From positions 1 to 17,670 of the forward strand of contig JAUVQS010000016.1 in NCBI GenBank assembly GCA_030598025.1: a DNA stretch of 17,670 nt, given 5' to 3'. Positions 6,232-14,836 of the stretch are shown piece by piece; the stretch's first letter is position 1; each line of letters starts with the position of its first letter. The DNA is from Acidimicrobiia bacterium (GTDB lineage: Bacteria; Actinomycetota; Acidimicrobiia; Spongiisociales; JAHEDJ01). The notes beneath the pieces are model-generated. The model was not told the origin of the DNA, did not search any database, and saw nothing but the letters and a program-made list of their open reading frames with translations. Position numbers and translations under genes: made by a program.

Positions 6232-7980
6232 TCAAACGCTCTTCGTTCCGGTCGCCCAGTCTGAATGCAGAGCGGCGTATACACCGGAGGCTTCGAGGAG
6301 TTCTCGATGGCTACCACGCTCCGCCAGACGCCCCTGATCGAACACCAGCACCTCATCGGCCGCCTCGGCGGTGGCGAGACGATGAGCGATCGTAATCGCA
6401 GTTCTGCCTTCAGTCAGACGCTCCATTGCCCGACGCAGTTGCACGTCGAGAGCCGGATCCACGGCCGACGTCGCCTCATCGAGTACGAGCACATCCGGCA
6501 CAAAGATCCACGCCCGAACGAGGGCGACCAGTTGCCGCTCTCCTGCGGAGAGGTTTCCTCCGCGCTCGCCAACAGATGAGTTGAGGCCGTCGGGAAGGCG
6601 ATCCAGCCATGAGTCGAGTTCCAGTTCGACGAACGCCGTCCGGATTTCTCGATCGGTTGCGTTCGGCTTCCCATACCGGATGTTGTCGCCGATGGTACCT
6701 TCGAACAGGAAACCCTCCTGGGTAACAAAAGCGACCCGGTCACGCAGCGAAGCAAAGGCGATCTCGTCCAGGGGGATGCCACCGATTTCGATTGATCCGG
6801 TGTCGCCTTCGAGCAGCCGCACGGCAAGTTTGGCGAAGGTTGTCTTTCCTGATCCGGTTTCTCCAACAACTGCGACCCGCCCCCCTTCCGGAATGAGCAC
6901 ACTCACCTCACTCAGTACTTCCGGGCCGTCGCCATAGCGGTAGGCGACATCGGTGAAGCGCACATCGAGCACCCCGGCCGGCAGAGTTCGTCCATCTACA
7001 GGGTCCGGGATCTCAACGTCGGAATCGATCTCACCGAGAATGCGGCGCATGCCCGACGCGGCCGACTGTGCGGTCTCGAGCACTTCGACGACCATTTGGA
7101 CCGGTTCGGTCAGGAGATTGACGAGGAAAAGGAATGCCAGCAAGCGGCCGGGCGTCGTACCGACGACCAGACCGGCGGCTACGACCGCAGCCATCAGGAT
7201 GCCGGCGAATAGCTCAGCCGAGCTGAACAGGATGTTGCCGAATCGCATTGTGCGGTATTCCGATTGGAATCGATCTTCGAGCGCTGCCGCGACCTTGCTC
7301 TGGGTGCCTCGCTCGACTCCATAGGCGCGAACCACGGGAAGTGCCGAGATGGCCTCTGATAGCACCGCCAGACTGTTGGCGACTCTTTGGCGAACCCGGT
7401 CGTAGCTCCGTTGGAGAATACGCTGGAACCAGATCATGAGGGTCGTGTAGAGCGTGACGCCAATCGTGATCATGAGCGCCAGGCGCCATTCGTAGATGTA
7501 CATGGCGGCTAGGGCGAGGAGGACCTGCGATCCAGAGGTCAGCAGGCCGACGCCGCCCCAGTCCATGAACCCCTGCAAAGTGGCGATGTCGGTCGTTACC
7601 CGTGAAACCAGGGAACCCCGCCGCTCGGCGTCAACGTGAAGCACGGATCTGCGCATCAGGTGGGCGAACGTCAGCTGCCGTAGATCCGAGAGGCCGGTCG
7701 ACGCGGCCCGGACGAGGCGCAGGAGAGCAGCTCTTCCCACGATGGTTCCGAGCACGAGGGCGACGGCGGCGAGCAACACCTTCTGCCCGACCCGCCCCAG
7801 GTCGATCTGGGCGGGGGTCAATAGCTCCTCGTCGATGATTTGCTGCATGGCGACGGGAACAATGATCTGAATGGTCGTACCGGCCGCGGCCATGGCGACC
7901 GTGATTCCGAGCCCTCTTCTGAGAACCGGCGCCTCTTTGAGCGCCCTGCGCAGAACCCGGAGAGTGCGGTCGTCCTTCAT
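6232..7980 (-). CDS. ABC exporter half-transporter, catalytically complete ATPase partner
   Basis: 582 residues: a type-I exporter membrane domain (about 1-320, six helices predicted, clear ones at 23-43, 68-88, 145-185 and 255-300) followed by an ATPase domain. Walker A GETGSGKTT (373-381), Q-loop Q421, signature LSAGE (477-481, not the canonical LSGGQ), Walker B VLVLDE with catalytic E502, and switch H533 are visible. Its ATG overlaps the stop of the upstream gene by four bases (ATGA), so the two half-transporters are coupled and should form a heterodimer. Its Walker A/B and His, paired with the partner's LSGGQ, make the working ATP site. Substrate unknown; the family exports drugs, lipids or peptides. 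It converges on the CNNM gene. Confidence 0.96.
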   Translation of the reverse strand: MKDDRTLRVLRRALKEAPVLRRGLGITVAMAAAGTTIQIIVPVAMQQIIDEELLTPAQIDLGRVGQKVLLAAVALVLGTIVGRAALLRLVRAASTGLSDLRQLTFAHLMRRSVLHVDAERRGSLVSRVTTDIATLQGFMDWGGVGLLTSGSQVLLALAAMYIYEWRLALMITIGVTLYTTLMIWFQRILQRSYDRVRQRVANSLAVLSEAISALPVVRAYGVERGTQSKVAAALEDRFQSEYRTMRFGNILFSSAELFAGILMAAVVAAGLVVGTTPGRLLAFLFLVNLLTEPVQMVVEVLETAQSAASGMRRILGEIDSDVEIPDPVDGRTLPAGVLDVRFTDVAYRYGDGPEVLSEVSVLIPEGGRVAVVGETGSGKTTFAKLAVRLLEGDTGSIEIGGIPLDEIAFASLRDRVAFVTQEGFLFEGTIGDNIRYGKPNATDREIRTAFVELELDSWLDRLPDGLNSSVGERGGNLSAGERQLVALVRAWIFVPDVLVLDEATSAVDPALDVQLRRAMERLTEGRTAITIAHRLATAEAADEVLVFDQGRLAERGSHRELLEASGVYAALHSDWATGTKSV

Positions 7981-9809
7981 CGCCGACTCCCGGAGCCGCT
8001 CTCCTGTCTGGCATGCTCGGCGGCGACGCGCCTTGCATCTTCTTCGTACGCCTGCACCAGTTCGGCGTATCCCGGGGACGTGCCAAGGAGTTGTTCATGG
8101 GTTCCGTGGGCCGAAACCGTCTTCTGGTCGACGAACATGACTTCATCGGCCAAACGAATCGTGGCGGGACGATAAGCGACCATGACGATGGTCGATGGCA
8201 GATCTGCCGCTTGCAGTGACCGCAGGATTTCTGCCTCAACCGACGGGTCGACTGCAGAGGTGGCATCGTCAAGGATCATGAGCCGGGGTTTGCGAATCAA
8301 GGCGCGGGCCAGGGCGATTCTCTGTCGTTGCCCACCGGAGAGCGACGTTCCGCGTTCCCCCAGGCGTGTGTCATAGCCATTCGGCAGTTCATCGATGAAT
8401 GTGTCCGCTCCCGCCAGTTGAGCTGCCAGTTCAACCTGCCCGGAGGTGAATTCGTCTCCGAGGGTGATGTTGTCGGTGACGCTGTCGTCGAAGAGAAACG
8501 CCTCCTGGGAGACGTAGGCGACCTCGCGAGGCAGTTCCGACCGAGCGAAGGATCGGACGTCCCGATCATCGACATGGATGGTCCCATCGGCCGGATCCCA
8601 GAGTCTCGCCAGCAGCAGCGCCAGGGTCGACTTGCCCGATCCGGTTGGTCCGACCACCGCCAAAGTCGTTCCGGCGGCGAGGTCCATCTCCACGCCGTCC
8701 AGGACGGGTTCGTCCGGGCGGTATCGGAAGTTGACCCCCCTTCCGTCGACGGAAGCTGCACGACCCGTGAGACGAGCGGAGTCGGTGCCGTACAACATGA
8801 ACTGGTCGGCGTCGAAGACCCGCTGAACCCGCTGCCAGCCGGCGATGCTGGCGGACAAATCAAAAAGGACGAACCCGATCAGCTGCACCGGGAATGCCAA
8901 CAGCGAGAGAAGATAGGCAACGGTGACCAGATCGCCGGCGCTGATCGCCCCGGCCTGGATGCGTGAGGCGCCCACGTAGATGAGCATCAGGATCAACGCC
9001 GGAGGAAGTGCCCGGATGATCGCTTGATAGGAGACCCAGCGGGAGTTGACGTCGATGATGCCGTCACGAACTTGATCCGACGAGCCGCCGAATCGATCCG
9101 ACACCATCTGCTCGCGACCTAGAGATTTGATTGTTAGAGCTCCATCGAAAGCCTCATGGGCCAGCGACCACAAGCGACCGCGTTGTTCCTGGACGTCCTC
9201 CCATAGGGGATACACCGTCCAGGCACCTTTCACGTCGACGGCCACGATCACGAGCAATCCGATCAGCGACCATACGCCGAGCCAGACATCGATCGATGTG
9301 ACCATGGCAGCCGAGCCGAATAGCAGCAGGATGACTCCGGTCGCGTAGGGAAGGGGAGCGAGGACGCCGGTGCCCCGGTCGGTGTCCGAATCCGCTACGG
9401 CCAGCAAGTCGCCGATCGATTGTTTGGAGAACCACGAAAGCTCCAGGTTGAGTTGATGGTCGAGAAGTCGATTGCGAACGTCCTGCCTGGTCCGGAACTG
9501 AAGCCATCCGGCCGCAGTCCGTCGCAGCACAATGCCCGATGCCTTCCACAGCGAGACTCCAACCAGCGCGGCCAGGGCCGCCCACGCCTTCGATCCGAAA
9601 TCCTCTCCACCGTCGAGAACGGGAATGACCACGCGAGCGGTGAGCCATCCGACGACTTGAGCGGACGCCACGATCGCCGCTGCATAGAGGGCGGCGCCGA
9701 AGACGGCGAGACCAAAGGCCCTGGGGTGGACCTTCACGAACCTTGCGATCAGGCGGATGCCGTCACGCAGGACGCTCCAGGGAGAGGGAAGAGTGGTCGG
9801 AGTTGCCAT
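7977..9809 (-). CDS. ABC exporter half-transporter, degenerate-site partner
   Basis: 610 residues, with six predicted membrane helices (about 30-65, 75-95, 150-190, 265-320) and a C-terminal ATPase domain. Walker A GPTGSGKST (387-395), Q435 and a canonical LSGGQ (490-494) are intact, but Walker B ends LMILDD, so the catalytic glutamate is D515, and the switch histidine is Y546 (VAYRPAT). Those two changes mark the degenerate half of a heterodimeric exporter of the TM287/288, BmrCD and LmrCD kind. It is the first gene of the pair. A TAGGCT (reverse complement of 9819-9824) lies 9 bases before the ATG and no Shine-Dalgarno is seen, so a leaderless start is possible. It is divergent from mfd across 119 bases. 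The C-terminal tail (590-610) is charged and low in complexity. Confidence 0.96.
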   Translation of the reverse strand: MATPTTLPSPWSVLRDGIRLIARFVKVHPRAFGLAVFGAALYAAAIVASAQVVGWLTARVVIPVLDGGEDFGSKAWAALAALVGVSLWKASGIVLRRTAAGWLQFRTRQDVRNRLLDHQLNLELSWFSKQSIGDLLAVADSDTDRGTGVLAPLPYATGVILLLFGSAAMVTSIDVWLGVWSLIGLLVIVAVDVKGAWTVYPLWEDVQEQRGRLWSLAHEAFDGALTIKSLGREQMVSDRFGGSSDQVRDGIIDVNSRWVSYQAIIRALPPALILMLIYVGASRIQAGAISAGDLVTVAYLLSLLAFPVQLIGFVLFDLSASIAGWQRVQRVFDADQFMLYGTDSARLTGRAASVDGRGVNFRYRPDEPVLDGVEMDLAAGTTLAVVGPTGSGKSTLALLLARLWDPADGTIHVDDRDVRSFARSELPREVAYVSQEAFLFDDSVTDNITLGDEFTSGQVELAAQLAGADTFIDELPNGYDTRLGERGTSLSGGQRQRIALARALIRKPRLMILDDATSAVDPSVEAEILRSLQAADLPSTIVMVAYRPATIRLADEVMFVDQKTVSAHGTHEQLLGTSPGYAELVQAYEEDARRVAAEHARQESGSGSRR

Positions 9810-9850
9810 GGCCAGGAGAGCCTAGATCTGTGAGCCGGTAGCAGTAGGCC

Positions 9851-9913
9851 CATTGTTCAGGGGCCAACGCACTGAATCCGTCGCCGTCTGCCATCGTTCA
9901 GCGCCAACGAACT
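9851..9913. repeat. Two near-copies of a 22-23-bp element between the ABC genes and mfd
   Basis: Copy 1 (9851-9873) and copy 2 (9892-9913) share CAT-x-GTTCAG, then CCAACG-x-ACT, differing by two substitutions and a short change in the middle; starts are 41 bases apart, close to four helical turns. Copy 2 carries GTTC...GAAC half-sites in inverted order; copy 1 has one mismatch there. Copy 2 ends on the TAGCAT (9913-9918) that could be the mfd -10 box. This could be a tandem operator or a small dispersed intergenic repeat. Confidence 0.6.
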
Positions 9914-9928
9914 AGCATCGTCACCCCG

Positions 9929-12900
9929 ATGCCTGCTCCTCTTGCTCCTCTTGTCGGCCGGTGGCGCGCCGATCTGCTTCCGAAACCGGCCCATCGCCTG
10001 GTTGTGGCGCCGGGTGCGCGCGCGTTCCTCACCGCCGGAATAGCCGCCGGAGCCGCCCGCCCCTCACTCGTCATAGTTCCGGGAGAGCGCGACGCGGAGG
10101 ATCTGATCGACGACCTCAGCCTCTTCAGCGAAGGCTCTGTTTTGCTCCCCGCCTGGGAGACGCTGCCCTTCGAGCACGTATCGCCGAACGTCAGCACGAT
10201 GGCGGTCCGGGCCATGGCACGAGACGTATTGTCGGTCGGTGAGCCCGGAACGGTGGTGGTTGCCTCGGTGCGCGCCGTCGCCCAGCGAGTGAGCCCCACG
10301 CCGGTGCGTCCGGTGATTGCCGCCGCGGGCAAGGAAGCCGGGTTCGATCTCCTTGTTGAGCGTCTCGCCCGGTACGGCTATCACCGCACCGATCGTGTCG
10401 AGAGTCGCGGCGAGTTCAGCGTGCGAGGCGGTCTGGTTGATGTCTTTCCGGCCCAGGGTGGTGATCCGGTCCGCCTCGAGTTCTGGGGAGATGAGGTCGA
10501 GTCGGCTCGCGCATTCTCGATCGGGACTCAACGATCCACCGACACCGTTGAACGGCTGGTGGCCTATCCGGCGAGGGAGTTGCGTCTCGACGCCGATGCC
10601 AGAGAGCTCGCTCGTCACTTGCTCGAAAAGGAGCCTTGGGCTGCTGCGACGTGGGAGCGCCTGGCTGAAGGCCATCTCTTCGCTGGTATGGAGTCATGGC
10701 TGCCGTGGATCGCTCCCGACAGAACGATCCTGGACGAACTCCATCCGGAGGCGAACGTTGTGGTGTTCGATCCGGTCCGGGCTGCCGATCGGAGTCGCGA
10801 CCTGGTCAAGGAGGAGACGGAATTGGCTGCTGCTCTGGCCCCGACCTGGGGGCACGGTGCGCCCGAGGCCGGCGATCACCCTGCTCTATATCTCGACCTC
10901 GATGAGGCGCTATCCGGCCGATCCGTTGTCGAGGCCCCTCCGATAGCGGCAGGCCCTAATGATGACGTTCTCGAAATGCGTGCTCTGGATGCCATCCCGG
11001 GGGATGCCGAATCGGTTGGGGCGGCGATCAACCGATGGATTGCTTCTGGAGTAGACACCGTTGTGGCGATGGACGGTGACGTCGCGGCAGATCGGGTCGT
11101 CCGGCTCCTGGGCGAGGCCGGACTGGCTCTGCCTCGCCGAACTCAACTCGACAAGGTTGAGAGCGCCGCCATCGGTACCGGAATCCACCACGGGTTCATG
11201 TTGCCGCAACTGCAGGTTGCGGTTCTTGGTGAGCAGTCGATTGCCGGCCGGCGCCGGGCGCATCGGCGGGTTGTTGTCCGGCCGGTGGAGAGCGATGGGG
11301 CTCGGTACCGGGACCTCACTGAGGGCGACTACGTCGTTCACTTCAGACATGGGATCGGTCGATTTGAAGGGTTGGCGGTCCGTTCGATCGCCCGCATCGA
11401 ACGGGATTATCTGGTGGTCGCGTACGCAGCCGATGACCGGCTCTACGTCCCGACAGATCAACTGGCCGCTGTGAAGAAGTACACGGGTGGCGAGACTCCT
11501 CGTCTGTCCCGGATGGGAGGTTCTGACTGGGCGAAGACCAAGAGCCGTGTTCGAAAGGAAGTCGCGGCGGTCGCCGAACAAGTCGTGGCGCTGCACCGCG
11601 CCCGGGCGGCGGCTACCGGACATGCCTACGCCCCGGACACTCCCTGGCAGCGAGAGATGGAGGCGGCGTTCCCGTTCGAGGAGACGTCGGATCAATTGAC
11701 CGCCATCAGCCAGACGAAAGTCGACATGGAGGCCGACAAGCCCATGGATCGGCTCATCTTCGGCGACGTGGGATTCGGCAAGACCGAGGTGGCGGTCCGG
11801 GCGATCTTCAAAGCCGTCATGGACGGCAAGCAGGCGGCGGTGCTGTGCCCGACGACGCTGCTGGCCCAGCAGCACTTCCAGACCTTTTCGGAGCGCTTCG
11901 ATGCCTACCCGATCCGTGTCGAGATGCTCAGCCGCTTTCTGACTGCCAAGCAGCAGCGTGATGTCGTGGCCAAGCTCGCCACCGGCGAGGTCGACGTCCT
12001 GATCGCCACTCACCGGCTGCTCTCTGATGACATTCTGTTTCAGAAGCTCGGATTGCTGGTCATAGACGAGGAGCAGCGATTCGGGGTGAAGGCCAAGGAC
12101 CAGATAAAGCGGTTCAGTGTGGGAGTCGACGTTCTCACCCTCACCGCCACGCCGATTCCACGGACCCTCGAGATGGCTTTGACCGGGATTCGTGACGTCA
12201 GCCACATCCGCACCGCACCGGAGGACCGCCATCCCATTCTGACCTACGTGGGCCCATACGATGAACAAGCGGTATCCGCAGCCATTCGGCGCGAGATGCT
12301 GCGAGAGGGACAGATCTTTTATGTCCACAATCGGGTGCAATCCATCGACCGGGCGGTAGCCCGCCTCCGGCAACTGGTTCCGAACGCCCGCTATGCGGTG
12401 GCCCACGGTCAGATGTCGGAAGGCCAGCTTGAACAAGTGATGCTCGACTTCTGGGCAGGCAACTATGACGTGCTGGTGGCGACCACAATCATTGAGTCCG
12501 GTCTCGATCTCCCGCAGGTCAACACCCTCGTCGTCGAGCGGGCCGACCTTCTCGGTCTTGGCCAGCTCTATCAGCTGCGTGGCCGTGTTGGACGTTCCAG
12601 TCAGCGTGCGTACGCCTACCTCTTTCATCCGCCCGAGCAGCCGCCGTCCGAGGACGCCTATCGTCGTCTCGAAGCCATCGGCGAGCACTCCGATCTCGGG
12701 AGTGGGTTTCATCTGGCACTTCGAGATCTCGAGATCAGAGGGGCCGGTTCAATGCTCGGAGAAGTCCAATCGGGGCACATCAGCGCGGTGGGATTCGACC
12801 TCTACACCCAGCTGGTCGCCGAAGCCGTCGGGGAGCTTGAGGGCACGTCGGTTGGTCCGGCCCGCGAGACCGAAATCAGAATCGATCTGCCCGTCAACGC

Positions 12901-13300
12901 CCATCTTCCGGACGAATACATCGAAGACCAGCTAGCCCGAATCGAGGCGTATCGCCGGCTGGCTGCCGCATCCACCTCCGAACAGGTCGATGATGTCGTG
13001 GTGGAGTGGACGGATCGATATGGCGAACTTCCCGCCGCGGCGACGGCACTCATCGATATCGCCAAGCTTCGATCCGAAGCCATTCGTATCGGGCTTACCG
13101 AGATCGTGAAGCTCCGACGAGAAGTCCGACTCGGGCCGGTCGATCTCTCGGCCAGCCAGGAAGTCCGGTTGCAGCGGATAGCTCCGAAGTCGGTGTTGAA
13201 GGCCGACGAAGGCCTGGTATTCCTGCCCGCTCCACCGGACGGGTCCATCGTTGCCGAACTCATCGGTTTCCTGCAGAAGATGTGGCCGCTCGACAAGTAG
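9929..13300 (+). CDS. mfd: Transcription-repair coupling factor Mfd
   Basis: It frees RNA polymerase stalled at DNA lesions and recruits UvrA for nucleotide excision repair. 1123 residues, near the 1150-residue norm. Order: UvrB-like N-terminal domains (about 1-350); the RNA-polymerase-interacting CarD-like domain beginning EGDYVVHFRHGIGRFEGL (about 464); the RecG-like motor with Walker A GDVGFGKTE (from 612, K618, T619), DEEQ (713-716), and TATPIPRTLEMAL; the second helicase lobe with the IIESGLDLPQVNT and QLYQLRGRVGRS motifs; and the C-terminal regulatory domain (about 985-1110) that hides the UvrA-binding face. It starts at ATG 9929 with no Shine-Dalgarno; TAGCAT lies 10 bases upstream, so a leaderless start is possible. 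All key motifs appear intact. It converges on the toxin gene with a 37-base gap. Confidence 0.99.
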   Translation: MPAPLAPLVGRWRADLLPKPAHRLVVAPGARAFLTAGIAAGAARPSLVIVPGERDAEDLIDDLSLFSEGSVLLPAWETLPFEHVSPNVSTMAVRAMARDVLSVGEPGTVVVASVRAVAQRVSPTPVRPVIAAAGKEAGFDLLVERLARYGYHRTDRVESRGEFSVRGGLVDVFPAQGGDPVRLEFWGDEVESARAFSIGTQRSTDTVERLVAYPARELRLDADARELARHLLEKEPWAAATWERLAEGHLFAGMESWLPWIAPDRTILDELHPEANVVVFDPVRAADRSRDLVKEETELAAALAPTWGHGAPEAGDHPALYLDLDEALSGRSVVEAPPIAAGPNDDVLEMRALDAIPGDAESVGAAINRWIASGVDTVVAMDGDVAADRVVRLLGEAGLALPRRTQLDKVESAAIGTGIHHGFMLPQLQVAVLGEQSIAGRRRAHRRVVVRPVESDGARYRDLTEGDYVVHFRHGIGRFEGLAVRSIARIERDYLVVAYAADDRLYVPTDQLAAVKKYTGGETPRLSRMGGSDWAKTKSRVRKEVAAVAEQVVALHRARAAATGHAYAPDTPWQREMEAAFPFEETSDQLTAISQTKVDMEADKPMDRLIFGDVGFGKTEVAVRAIFKAVMDGKQAAVLCPTTLLAQQHFQTFSERFDAYPIRVEMLSRFLTAKQQRDVVAKLATGEVDVLIATHRLLSDDILFQKLGLLVIDEEQRFGVKAKDQIKRFSVGVDVLTLTATPIPRTLEMALTGIRDVSHIRTAPEDRHPILTYVGPYDEQAVSAAIRREMLREGQIFYVHNRVQSIDRAVARLRQLVPNARYAVAHGQMSEGQLEQVMLDFWAGNYDVLVATTIIESGLDLPQVNTLVVERADLLGLGQLYQLRGRVGRSSQRAYAYLFHPPEQPPSEDAYRRLEAIGEHSDLGSGFHLALRDLEIRGAGSMLGEVQSGHISAVGFDLYTQLVAEAVGELEGTSVGPARETEIRIDLPVNAHLPDEYIEDQLARIEAYRRLAAASTSEQVDDVVVEWTDRYGELPAAATALIDIAKLRSEAIRIGLTEIVKLRREVRLGPVDLSASQEVRLQRIAPKSVLKADEGLVFLPAPPDGSIVAELIGFLQKMWPLDK

Positions 13301-13303
13301 GCG

Positions 13304-13324
13304 GGCTTCGGCTTGCCGAGAGCC
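13304..13324. terminator. Weak hairpin between mfd and the toxin gene
   Basis: GGCT (13304-13307) pairs with AGCC (13321-13324) and an inner CGG/CCG with a CTTG loop, interrupted by small bulges. No T-run follows on either strand. It lies in the 37-base convergent gap, so it may end transcripts from both sides, but the signal is weak. Confidence 0.25.
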
Positions 13325-13337
13325 GGATTCAGGCGGA

Positions 13338-13739
13338 TCAGCTTGGAATCAGCTGGAAACCCTGCTTCTCAAAGTCGGCGTCCAGAGCAAAGGCCCTTTG
13401 GATGCCCCGGCGGCGCATCGCACGGAACGAAACCCAGTCGACGAGCGAGACGTCGCGGCGGTCCGCAGCGGTCAGCGCCGTCATCCCTTCGTTGTGAAGC
13501 TCTTCGTCAACCACAATGACGTCGAGCAGGGGAGCGACCCCGCCATCGAAACCTCGAACCGCGTCTACTCCGAGGCGGCGCTGAAGAAGCGCAATCAACT
13601 CAACCAGAATGTAGGACGTTGTGATTAGCTGTTCCCCGTTCTCCAGCAGTGATCGCCACGCCGCCGCCGCCCGCTCGTGATGTTCATCCGCACGATCGAA
13701 GACCGCGTAGAGGGCCGAGGTGTCGACCAGTACGCTCAT
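13338..13739 (-). CDS. PIN-domain toxin (VapC family)
   Basis: 133 residues, the normal VapC size. The PIN-domain acidic set is present: D6 in the N-terminal LVDTSALYAV strand, E47 in ILVELIALL, D101 in SLVDWVSF, and D120/D122 near the end (FALDADF). In the family these bind magnesium or manganese and cut RNA, often tRNA or 23S rRNA, halting translation. It follows the antitoxin gene with a 4-base overlap (ATGA at 13736-13739), so the pair is co-translated. The particular RNA target cannot be predicted. All catalytic positions are kept, so it should be active. Confidence 0.91.
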   Translation of the reverse strand: MSVLVDTSALYAVFDRADEHHERAAAAWRSLLENGEQLITTSYILVELIALLQRRLGVDAVRGFDGGVAPLLDVIVVDEELHNEGMTALTAADRRDVSLVDWVSFRAMRRRGIQRAFALDADFEKQGFQLIPS

Positions 13740-13963
13740 CGGTACGACTCCTCGAGGTACTGATCGTGTTTCGCCGAGGTATCAGGACTACCCGATGAGA
13801 ATGCTCCGATCAGCCCAAGGGCCTGGTCTCGATTGCGCTCATCGGCGATCAAGCGATCGACTGCCTCTCTAATCACCGCCGCCATCGACGAGTCGCGGTC
13901 CCGCCCGATCCGCTTGAGTGCTTCTGCTTGAGCCGGGTCGAGCGATATCTGCGTTCTGATCAT
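13736..13963 (-). CDS. Ribbon-helix-helix antitoxin (VapB/CopG-like)
   Basis: 75 residues. Residues 1-45 form a ribbon-helix-helix: strand RTQISLDPAQAEALKRIG, then SMAAVIREAVDRLIADE. The acidic, less ordered C-terminus (about 50-75, rich in S, G, D, E and Y) is the part that in such antitoxins wraps the toxin's active site. It should neutralise the downstream PIN toxin and repress its own promoter through the palindrome just upstream. The start ATG has no properly spaced Shine-Dalgarno; a TATCAT box 6 bases upstream would put the mRNA 5' end on the ATG. Confidence 0.88.
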   Translation of the reverse strand: MIRTQISLDPAQAEALKRIGRDRDSSMAAVIREAVDRLIADERNRDQALGLIGAFSSGSPDTSAKHDQYLEESYR

Positions 13964-13982
13964 GCCTTTATGATATCATCAA
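13964..13982 (-). promoter_or_regulatory. Probable autoregulated promoter of the toxin-antitoxin pair
   Basis: ATGATATCAT (13970-13979) is a perfect 10-bp palindrome, extending to about 16 bp with one mismatched pair. On the minus strand it contains TATCAT (13970-13975), a -10-like box 6 bases from the antitoxin ATG. A palindrome over the -10 is the usual site where a ribbon-helix-helix antitoxin represses its own operon. No convincing -35 is visible. Confidence 0.55.
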
Positions 13983-14031
13983 CAGGGCGCATGATGTAAG
14001 ACCTTTTTGGTGATCCGACGGTTCCCTGCGA

Positions 14032-14802
14032 CTACATGTCGTCTGCGCAGATTTGTCGCAGCCTGTGGGCCAGTTGCTCGTTGCCGGTGGTTGTGAGCGA
14101 TTCGAATGGACCGCGTCCCCATAGCCAGAGGTCGAGGTCGGCGGCCGTTCCCTCGATAACGGTTTCCGGTTGCTCAACCGGGTCGACCACCTCGAAGGCG
14201 GGCAGGTTCTCGTATGTCGTTCCCGTGATCAAGGACGTACCTTCGAACTGCCCGTAGCTGATGTCCCATTGACTCGGGTTATCGCTACAAACGATTCGCA
14301 CCGAGCAGCCATCCGCGGTGAAGGTCCCCCATTCCGGGTAGCCACCGACGTACTTCGTGAGAACCTCATCTATTCCGTCTGCCGCCAGGTCGGCGTCGAT
14401 GGGTGAAACCGGGCCGTGTCCCTGTTCTGCATCTATCCGGTGGATCAGAGTTTCGTGCGCCATCCGTTGATACCAGAACCCGACCGTTTGGTCCTCGGGT
14501 CGCCACGTGTAAACGGACTCGCTCGGGTCGGCGCTCGTCAACGCATCGAGAAGCCGGTCGAGGCTCTCCCTGTACCAGGCGATGAGACCGATCTCGGGTG
14601 CCTGCTCGGGCTCAGGGTTCTCGATGAGGCGCTCGGCTACGGTCCGAGCCCTGTGGCGGTGGATCTCTCCGGTGTGAGCAACTACATCCCCAACCGTCCA
14701 CTCGGGACAACACGGCACGTCGGCTTCGAGGCCGGCCTCGCCGGCTCGCGCCAGCAGTTCGCCGTCGGAGCGGATGTGGCCTAGGTATGTGGTCCATTCC
14801 AC
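14032..14802 (-). CDS. Mycothiol-dependent maleylpyruvate isomerase family protein (DinB-like, metal-binding)
   Basis: 256 residues from a GTG start. The N-terminal four-helix domain matches the actinobacterial maleylpyruvate-isomerase family: CPEWTVGDVVAHTGEIHR (32-49) supplies H43, and RMAHETLIHRIDAE (113-126) supplies E117 and H121, an E-x3-H pair matching the zinc ligands of the characterised enzyme. A family C-terminal domain follows (about 150-245, ending in the DLDLWLWGRG segment). Characterised members use mycothiol to isomerise maleylpyruvate, but most homologues have unknown, probably thiol-transfer or detoxification, roles. Gentisate-pathway genes are absent here, so that reaction is not implied. 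The start lies 34 bases after the molybdoenzyme stop on the same strand, so co-transcription is possible. Confidence 0.87.
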   Translation of the reverse strand: MEWTTYLGHIRSDGELLARAGEAGLEADVPCCPEWTVGDVVAHTGEIHRHRARTVAERLIENPEPEQAPEIGLIAWYRESLDRLLDALTSADPSESVYTWRPEDQTVGFWYQRMAHETLIHRIDAEQGHGPVSPIDADLAADGIDEVLTKYVGGYPEWGTFTADGCSVRIVCSDNPSQWDISYGQFEGTSLITGTTYENLPAFEVVDPVEQPETVIEGTAADLDLWLWGRGPFESLTTTGNEQLAHRLRQICADDM

Positions 14803-14836
14803 GGCTATCTATCCCGACTCAATCGGTGGTACGTCT

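Noticed and set aside
10910..12712. 600-residue open frame antisense to mfd
   Set aside because: It runs opposite the motor domain of mfd, whose helicase motifs are unmistakable; composition is arginine/histidine/aspartate-rich with no domain, as expected for a GC-rich antisense shadow.
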